Assembly (NCBI GenBank): GCA_903873965.1
Contig: CAIQQO010000076.1
Coordinates: 18,270 to 82,269, forward strand
Length of the DNA: 64,000 bases
Source of the DNA: an uncultured bacterium
GTDB lineage: Bacteria > Chloroflexota > Anaerolineae > J036 > Brachytrichaceae
Reading direction: 5' to 3'
Under the pieces are notes generated by a model. The model was given only the letters and a program-made list of their open reading frames with translations. It was not told where the DNA came from and ran no database searches. The translations under genes were made by a program, and so were the position numbers. Shown here one piece after another: positions 57,534 through 64,000 of the stretch (the stretch's first letter is position 1; each line of letters begins with the position of its first letter).

Positions 57534-58730
57534 TTATGTTTCTCGCTTCACGATGCCACCATTGACAGTAAAAACGGCAGCCTTGCGCACGAAGTCCTGA
57601 TCGAAGCGGTTGATGTCGGTCGTCGTCACAATCGTCTGGTGTGAATCGCTGATGCGCGTCAACAACGATTGGCGGCGTCCCGGGTCGAGTTCAGCCAGTA
57701 CTTCATCCAGCAGCAGCACCGGCTCGTCGCCGATCCGTTCGCGCATCCAGTTCACCTCGGCCAGCTTGAGCGCCAGCACGGCAGTACGTTGCTGCCCGCG
57801 CGATCCAAACTCGCCCAGGTCGATGCCGTTAGCGATAAAGCGCATGTCGTCACGATGCGGCCCGACCAGCGTCATGCCGCGCGCCATCTCGTCGCGTTGC
57901 CGTTCCGCCAACGCAGCACGGAAAGCCGTCTGCAAGTCGGCACTATCCATCCCGTCAGGAGGGCGTGAGTTGTCCAATCCCATCTGGTACGTGGCTGCCG
58001 GCGGCGCTGCAGGGTCAAAGTTGGGCTGGTAGACAATCTGCAGATACTCGCGGTTGCCGCTCAGTTCGCGATGCACCGGCGCCGCCATGCGAGTCAACTG
58101 GCCAACAGCTTCACGCCGCTTCAGCGCCACGTCCACGCCGGCGGGAACCATCTGGTCGTTCCACACTTCCAGTTCATCAGGATCGATGCGGCGTTCCTGC
58201 GCCTGACGCAACAGGGCATTGCGCTGCGTCAAGGCTCGATTGTATTGATCAAGCGAATGCACATAGCCGGCGTCGACCTGCGACAGCGCATCGTCGAGGT
58301 AATCACGCCGTAACACAGGCGCGCCTGAAACCAGATCGACATCGCCTGGCAGGAACAGCACGACCGCCAGTTGTCCGACCAAGTCGATGCCGCGCCGGTT
58401 GATGTGATCGATGCGAATCTCCTTGCGCATGCGGTTGCCCTCAGCACGCTGGATGCCGATCTCCAGCAGGTGTAGCCCATCGCGGCGCTGCAAATCAGCC
58501 TTGAGGATGGCGTAGGGGTATGGCGCTTCTTCCTCCGCGCCCCAGCGAATGACGTGGCGATCCGATGTGCCGTGCGGTGAATGCGATGTGGCAAGGTAGT
58601 AGATCGCTTCGAGCAGCGACGTCTTGCCCTGCGCGTTATCACCCTGAATGATCGAGAGCCCGCCGGGCAAATCCAGTTCCAGGCGGGCATATAGCCGCAC
58701 ATTGGTTAGCGCGAGATGACGAATGATCAT
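57534..58730 (-). CDS. recF: DNA replication/repair protein RecF
   Basis: IIRHLALTNVRLYARLELDLPGGLSIIQGDNAQGKTSLLEAIYYLATSHSPHG; LLLDEVLAELDPGRRQSLL. Confidence 0.95.
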   Translation of the reverse strand: MIIRHLALTNVRLYARLELDLPGGLSIIQGDNAQGKTSLLEAIYYLATSHSPHGTSDRHVIRWGAEEEAPYPYAILKADLQRRDGLHLLEIGIQRAEGNRMRKEIRIDHINRRGIDLVGQLAVVLFLPGDVDLVSGAPVLRRDYLDDALSQVDAGYVHSLDQYNRALTQRNALLRQAQERRIDPDELEVWNDQMVPAGVDVALKRREAVGQLTRMAAPVHRELSGNREYLQIVYQPNFDPAAPPAATYQMGLDNSRPPDGMDSADLQTAFRAALAERQRDEMARGMTLVGPHRDDMRFIANGIDLGEFGSRGQQRTAVLALKLAEVNWMRERIGDEPVLLLDEVLAELDPGRRQSLLTRISDSHQTIVTTTDINRFDQDFVRKAAVFTVNGGIVKRET

Positions 58731-61700
58731 TCGCTGCCATAACGCGCCGGTGACTGTGCCGACATGGCAAGCAACTTGTCCACCTGATAGTCGGAACCCA
58801 CTTCGGCCTGATGCAGGGACTCAACGATACGGTGATCATCCTGCAGCGAAGGCTGAGTATCCAGTATTGCACTGTTGTGCCCCAGGTGAGCCAGCAACAT
58901 CAACCGGTCGAGAAGCTGTTCGTAGCTCTCTTTATTGAACCACAAAATATCACGATAACGATTGATACGCAACACTTGCTGCACGTCGGGATCAGTCAGC
59001 AACGTTTCTAGCAGCGCGTGCGGGTGATTGCCCACAACAGCAGGATACTCATACCACTGCTGATGCGAGGTCATCACTTTAACCATCGCCAACGTCATCG
59101 CCGCGCCAGCATTATCCTGCCCCAGATCGCGCATCGCTTCAACAATAGTCTTGCCCAATTGCCACTCGTCGATCCACGAGCGACTGTGCTGGTCAAATCC
59201 GGCAGCGCCACTCACCTTGCCCAACGCATGGACGAAGACCCACACCAATGCTCCGGCACGCGCGGGCATGTCGTCCGGAAGATGGAACAGCGCATCATCA
59301 TGCTCCACCACCAGCGGGCGTTCCGCGACGTTTACAGGATGCACACGTTCACCGGTATCGACAGGCTCCAGTTCCATCTCCAGCATTTGAAGCGATGGTT
59401 GCTGAGACATAGCGTCATCAAGAACCAACTGCGGCTCGGCGGGCGACGCTACGAGCAACTGGCTGAGTTCGCTGCGCAACCCCGCGGCAATTGCCATGAC
59501 ATCGCCGCTGCCATTCACGTAGTTGCGCGCCGCCTCAAGCAGAGCAATCAACTTCTCTTCGGTCGCATCAAGCAATTGCTTCAGATCAACGGGCACGTCT
59601 TCCGTCGGCGCATTCAACAGCCAGCCCAGATGTCCGGCACTGACCAGTTCGCGGAAAGGTTGCTGGATCGGTTGCAACAGAAGCTGATCCAGCGCCTCGC
59701 CCACGCTTGGCACACCGCGCCCATTCAATGTCTCGGCCAGCCGCGCGAATCGCCCAGAGACATCTTCGACCTCGCGGAAGTCAATGAACACATGACGCTG
59801 GTAGGCGTTCAGTTCCACATAGATGCCCTGCGTGTGCAGTGCGCGATTGCTGCGAATGTACTCCAACCCAGTGATGTGGTCGCGGAACAGCGTAAAGATG
59901 TTCTCATCCGCGCGCAGCTCCAGCCCTTCGCCCAGCGTCTTCTGCACCAGCGTAGAGGTGGACAGGGCGGCGCGAGGATCAGCATCCGCGCCTGCATCCG
60001 ACGTCTTGACCACGGTCGCAGCCGACAGGCGCACCCACCCGCGCGTGTCGCCGAACTTGTTGTGATAAATGATCAGCGCGCGTTCGTCTCCATGGCAGTT
60101 TGAGTACGCATATACCTCTTCATCCACAGTGCCGCCGGGCGTGAAGAAGTCGTACAACTGAAAGTGCTCAACATCGGCGAACAGATAACGCTTGTGCAGC
60201 AACGGCGCAATCTCGCGGTTATGGCGTTCGACCAGATAGGTATCGGGTGACTCATCCTTGCGCGCGCGCCGAAATTCCATGCCATACTTTTCCGAGAAAC
60301 CCTCGACCTGACCATGCCCGAACATCGGCAACCCGGGCAGCGTTGACAACAGCGTGGCAATCCCGAAATATTTATCGCCCTTCCCGAACTGATCCGCTGC
60401 AGTACGCTCATCCGGATTATTCATAAAGCTAACGTAGCGCTTAAGAATCTGCGGATCAAACTCCAGCGTGTTCTTAATCAGCGAGCGGTACTTGGCATTT
60501 TCTTCGTCGCGCAGCATGTTCATAAAGGCGCTGTTGTATACGCGATGCATGCCCAGCGTGCGCACAAAATAACCCTCCATCAGCCAGAACGCCTCGGCCA
60601 GCAACAAGGTATCAGGAGCCTCAATGGCGGCGCGATCGACGACCTCGCGCCAGAACTCGTCAGGCATGATGGCGTTGAACTGTTCGCGCGTCATGCTGTG
60701 CTCTGAGCGTGATGGAATCGCTCCACCGCTGCCCGGCTCAGGAAACCACAGGCGTTGGACGTGGCGCTTGGCCAGCGTCATGGCGGCGTCAAACCGGATG
60801 ATCGGGAACTGCCTTGCCACATGCAGAATCGTCTGGATGACGGCCTCGCGCACCTCGGGCAACAGGTAGTTCAACTGCGCCGTGTCATTCCATGGCATGC
60901 TCGTCCCATCATTGCCATGGTAGATATAACGTGTCTCACCCGTGCTTTGATCCACGCGCTTGAACACCACCGCCGCATCGCTGCGGTTGAAGTAGTGGTC
61001 TTCAATGTAGACGCCAACGCGCCCGTCGTTCGACAGATTTTCTCCGCTGAAGGTATACGATGGATAAGGGCTGTTGTCCACCGAGAGGAACCACTCAGGA
61101 TGCTCAACCACCCACGGTGAATCGATGCCCATATGGTTGGGCACCATGTCGCTGGCCATCCGGATGCCGCGGCGCATGGCGCGCTCGCGCAGGTTATCGC
61201 TGGCCGCCTCGCCGCCCAGATCATCGCCAATGTGATAGTCATACAGCGAGTACGCCGACGGCAGCGCATCGGGATTGCCGGTAAGTTGCTTAATGCGTTG
61301 CGAGGCCGGGCTGCGCTTCCACAAGCCGATCAACCACAAGCCGGTGAAACCGCGCGCCGCAAGTTCGTCCAGTTCCTCATCGGGAATCTGATCGAGCCGC
61401 GTGATATCGTGTTGATATTTCTTCGAAAGCTGATCAAGCCACACATAGGTGTTCTTCGCAATCAACACCAGTCGCGGCATCCAGTCGCGATCGGGGCTGT
61501 AGCGCTCGGATTCAACGCTGCCAAAGGGGTCGGCCATGCCCATCGCAGCAAGTTCTTCGCGCGAATAGGTGGGGGTCACCGACGGGCCGGGACCCATGAA
61601 GCCGACTTTCGCTTCTTCTTTGATGAAGTCAGCACTGGTCAGGATGCGGTAGAGCAACTGACCCAGTTGACCCAGCACCGGCTGCCACTTGGTGGAGATG

Positions 61701-62362
61701 AACTGCAACTGATCGAGCAGCGAATGCGGGTGCAACAATGCCGGCGCACGCAACATATCGATCAGATTCTGATTCTCAAGGCCAAAAGGCGGCTGTGTGT
61801 CAAAGAAATTACGCAGTTCAACCATCAGGCTGCTATACGCAGCTTCCTGTTCCATCCGCGTGTCATCAAACAACTCGCGATAGGGCGAGAATGCCGGGTT
61901 GAGATTGGCAAGCCAGAGCATCATCATCTCTTCGAGCACTACTTGCCGATTTGGCACACCCTCCGTTTCGCCTTTCAAATACGCGTCCAATGACAAGTCT
62001 TTGCGATAAGCCGCTACAGTCGGGAAACTGTCGGCGAAAAGACGAACCGCCCTGTCAACCGCGGTGGCGCCGATCTTGGTGTCGAGCCAGTGCAACGCCA
62101 TTCCCATCACCTGCGGATTGCGCTGGTGGCGATACAACGCCACAACCTGATGCAGAATCTCGTCGATCAGCCCCATCGCATTGATGTTGGCTGCCTTAAC
62201 AGCTTTTTCGGGATAATTGACCAGGTCGCGCTTCTGATTCATCTTTTGTGCAAAAAGACGCGCAGCATGGAAATTGGCAAAAACGACGTTGCCGCTCAGG
62301 CCGAACAAGGCATCATCGAACTGATAGCGATCACGAACCTCGCGGGCAATGTGAAATTCCAT
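58727..62362 (-). CDS. Large alpha-amylase (GH13-like) domain protein, 1211 aa
   Basis: LAARGFTGLWLIGLWKRSPASQRIK, RGIRMASDMVPNHMGIDSPW, IIRFDAAMTLAKRHVQRLWFPEPG, DTLLLAEAFW; long N- and C-terminal extensions; ATGA overlap with recF. Confidence 0.88.
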   Translation of the reverse strand: MEFHIAREVRDRYQFDDALFGLSGNVVFANFHAARLFAQKMNQKRDLVNYPEKAVKAANINAMGLIDEILHQVVALYRHQRNPQVMGMALHWLDTKIGATAVDRAVRLFADSFPTVAAYRKDLSLDAYLKGETEGVPNRQVVLEEMMMLWLANLNPAFSPYRELFDDTRMEQEAAYSSLMVELRNFFDTQPPFGLENQNLIDMLRAPALLHPHSLLDQLQFISTKWQPVLGQLGQLLYRILTSADFIKEEAKVGFMGPGPSVTPTYSREELAAMGMADPFGSVESERYSPDRDWMPRLVLIAKNTYVWLDQLSKKYQHDITRLDQIPDEELDELAARGFTGLWLIGLWKRSPASQRIKQLTGNPDALPSAYSLYDYHIGDDLGGEAASDNLRERAMRRGIRMASDMVPNHMGIDSPWVVEHPEWFLSVDNSPYPSYTFSGENLSNDGRVGVYIEDHYFNRSDAAVVFKRVDQSTGETRYIYHGNDGTSMPWNDTAQLNYLLPEVREAVIQTILHVARQFPIIRFDAAMTLAKRHVQRLWFPEPGSGGAIPSRSEHSMTREQFNAIMPDEFWREVVDRAAIEAPDTLLLAEAFWLMEGYFVRTLGMHRVYNSAFMNMLRDEENAKYRSLIKNTLEFDPQILKRYVSFMNNPDERTAADQFGKGDKYFGIATLLSTLPGLPMFGHGQVEGFSEKYGMEFRRARKDESPDTYLVERHNREIAPLLHKRYLFADVEHFQLYDFFTPGGTVDEEVYAYSNCHGDERALIIYHNKFGDTRGWVRLSAATVVKTSDAGADADPRAALSTSTLVQKTLGEGLELRADENIFTLFRDHITGLEYIRSNRALHTQGIYVELNAYQRHVFIDFREVEDVSGRFARLAETLNGRGVPSVGEALDQLLLQPIQQPFRELVSAGHLGWLLNAPTEDVPVDLKQLLDATEEKLIALLEAARNYVNGSGDVMAIAAGLRSELSQLLVASPAEPQLVLDDAMSQQPSLQMLEMELEPVDTGERVHPVNVAERPLVVEHDDALFHLPDDMPARAGALVWVFVHALGKVSGAAGFDQHSRSWIDEWQLGKTIVEAMRDLGQDNAGAAMTLAMVKVMTSHQQWYEYPAVVGNHPHALLETLLTDPDVQQVLRINRYRDILWFNKESYEQLLDRLMLLAHLGHNSAILDTQPSLQDDHRIVESLHQAEVGSDYQVDKLLAMSAQSPARYGSE

Positions 62363-62483
62363 GCGCTAATGATAATGCCGCTTCGTCAGAACACTCTCGA
62401 TATTTCGGAAGTGTTCCGGCAAGCCATTGAATAATCACAACAAGTTGCCCGACATTTTCTTCAATCAGGTTAAAATGTAGCTC

Positions 62484-62549
62484 ATGATTTACGTGACTGG
62501 CGCAATACATTTGCATCACCATCCTGGCAGGCGTTCGGGCTTGGACTAG
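62484..62549 (+). promoter_or_regulatory. Histidine-rich leader peptide upstream of hisS: MIYVTGAIHLHHHPGRRSGLD*
   Basis: ATG at 62484, CAT TTG CAT CAC CAT at 62508-62522, TAG 62547-62549; followed by a terminator and hisS. Confidence 0.7.
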
Positions 62550-62578
62550 GCGCGCTGGTCGTTGAGAAAGACACACAT

Positions 62579-62612
62579 GGCGCAGGTCACAAGCCTGCGC
62601 CGTTTTATTTTT
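62579..62612 (+). terminator. Intrinsic terminator (candidate attenuator) upstream of hisS
   Basis: GGCGCAGG-TCACAAG-CCTGCGCC-GTTTTATTTTT. Confidence 0.88.
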
Positions 62613-62687
62613 CGCGTTCGGAACGCGCCAGGCGAAATGATCGCCCGGTCGAAATCTGGTTCTAAACGGGATACACTGGGAGCATAA

Positions 62688-63953
62688 ATGAAAACGAAAA
62701 TACAATCCGTCAAAGGAGCGCGCGAGTTTTACCCCGAGACAATGGCGTTGCGCAACTGGCTGTACGCCAACATGCGCGCGGCATCACAGCAGTTCGGTTA
62801 TCAGGAGTGGGACGCGCCATTCCTCGAGACAGTCGACCTGTACGCGGCCAAGTCCGGCGAGGAACTGGTCAAGGAACAAGCCTTCGTCTTCCCGGATCGC
62901 GGCGGTGATCTGATCACCCTGCGCCCTGAATTGACACCGTCGCTGGCGCGCATGGTCGCAGCGCGGCAGGGTCAGTTACCCCGCCCCATCCGCTGGTGGA
63001 GCTTCGGCCCGTTCTGGCGTTACGAGCGCCCGCAAAAAGGCCGTTCGCGCGAGTTCTTCCAGTGGAACGTCGACCTGCTCGGCGTCGATAGCCCGACCGC
63101 CGATGCCGAACTGGCTGCTGTCGGCGCAACCTTCTTCGGGTTGATCGGGCTGACGCCGGGTGAAGTCAAGATTCAATTCAACAACCGCCGCCTTATGGAC
63201 GCCGAAGTAACAGCACTCGGGCTGGGCGACAAGAAGAAGGATGTCTTCCGCTTGATTGACCGGCGCGACAAGATGACACCCGAGGCATGGGATAAGTATG
63301 CCGGCGACCTTAGCATCAGCCCGGAGCAACTGGAAGGCATCAAGACACTGCTTGGCGACCGTGAACTCTGGCGCAAGTCGCCGGAGACCGTGGCATTCTT
63401 CGAGGCCGCACGTCTGCTCGGGATTGCCGATTATCTGGAGTACGAGCCAACCGTCGTACGCGGGCTGGACTATTACACCGGCACCGTGATGGAAGCACGC
63501 GACCGTGATGGCGAGTTCCGCGCCATCTTCGGCGGTGGGCGCTACGATAACCTGCTCAGCGATGTCGGCGGCGATCGCATTCCGGGAGTCGGTTTCGCCA
63601 TGGGCGATATGGTCATCGCACTCGTCGCGCAGAAATTCGGCAAGACGCCGACATTCCGCACCTCGCCCGCCGAAATACTGGTGACCAATTTCAACGAGGC
63701 CATGTTGCCCGAAGCGCTCAAGCTGTCGCAGGAATTGCGCGCCGCCGGATTGCGCGCCGAGTGGTATCCCGAAGCCCTCAAATTAGACAAGCAACTGAAA
63801 TATGCCGATGCCACCGGTGTGCGCTTCGCGGCCATCGTCGGGCCGGATGAGGCAGAGAAAGGCGTTATCGCTGTGAAAGACTTGAAAGCGCGCACGCAGG
63901 CGTTTTGCCCACGCGCCGACCTGAGCGCGCTCATCGCCTTGATTCGGGGTTAA
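62688..63953 (+). CDS. hisS: Histidyl-tRNA synthetase
   Basis: KGAREFYPETMALRNWLYANMRAASQQFGYQEWDAPFLETVDLYAAKSGEELVKEQAFVFPDRGGDLITLRPELTPSLARMVA; VVRGLDYYTGTVMEA. Confidence 0.95.
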   Translation: MKTKIQSVKGAREFYPETMALRNWLYANMRAASQQFGYQEWDAPFLETVDLYAAKSGEELVKEQAFVFPDRGGDLITLRPELTPSLARMVAARQGQLPRPIRWWSFGPFWRYERPQKGRSREFFQWNVDLLGVDSPTADAELAAVGATFFGLIGLTPGEVKIQFNNRRLMDAEVTALGLGDKKKDVFRLIDRRDKMTPEAWDKYAGDLSISPEQLEGIKTLLGDRELWRKSPETVAFFEAARLLGIADYLEYEPTVVRGLDYYTGTVMEARDRDGEFRAIFGGGRYDNLLSDVGGDRIPGVGFAMGDMVIALVAQKFGKTPTFRTSPAEILVTNFNEAMLPEALKLSQELRAAGLRAEWYPEALKLDKQLKYADATGVRFAAIVGPDEAEKGVIAVKDLKARTQAFCPRADLSALIALIRG

Positions 63954-63956
63954 GCC

Positions 63957-64000
63957 ATGACAACAGCTCGCCAAATCGCCAGTGTTTTCGAAACGATCGC
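63957..64000 (+). CDS. Start of a further CDS truncated by the window end (MTTARQIASVFETIA...)
   Basis: ATG 3 nt after the hisS stop, open to the window end; too short to classify. Confidence 0.4.
   Translation, partial: MTTARQIASVFETI

Noticed and set aside
59018-60103. 361-aa plus-strand ORF (and 61133-61993)
   Set aside because: Antisense to the GH13-like gene, His/Arg/Gln-rich shadow translation with no domain signal.
62450-62688. T-box riboswitch for hisS
   Set aside because: No AGGGUGGNACCGCG-like T-box sequence; the His-rich leader ORF plus terminator is a better explanation.
1-64000. CRISPR array, prophage, IS element
   Set aside because: No regularly spaced identical repeats, no cas genes, no transposase, integrase or phage structural genes found by reading the ORF track.

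Overview
The window is about 64 kb of gene-dense bacterial chromosome. Protein content looks Chloroflexota/Anaerolineae-like, but that lineage is an inference and was not searched. I call about 46 protein genes, one tRNA-Ser(GGA), several terminators and two strong promoters. Confident products include NusA (partial), DnaE, TROVE/Ro60, methylmalonyl-CoA mutase large subunit, AmrS-type radical SAM, a Ser/Thr kinase fused to an FGE domain, TyrRS, GH38, MutL, a Dna2-like nuclease-helicase, RecJ, Fmt, XPB helicase with two large partner proteins, Amt/P-II, PDH E1 (alpha-beta fusion) and E2, RecF, a large GH13 protein and HisRS. I found no CRISPR array, prophage or IS transposase. The most interesting signals are: (1) a candidate 1:2 / 2:3 / 3:4 attenuator with short leader ORFs upstream of amt; (2) a His-rich leader peptide (MIYVTGAIHLHHHPGRRSGLD*) followed by an intrinsic terminator upstream of hisS; (3) a three-gene XPB operon; (4) dispersed repeats with a 7-bp period between genes and, in frame, inside dnaE and the PDH E2 linker; (5) a short palindromic repeat family GACGACACGCGTGTCGTC, one copy inside dnaE; (6) a TROVE/Ro60 gene preceded by its own terminator, which makes that leader a place to look for Y RNA; (7) a run of five hairpins in a convergent intergenic region; (8) a truncated vapC/PIN remnant.
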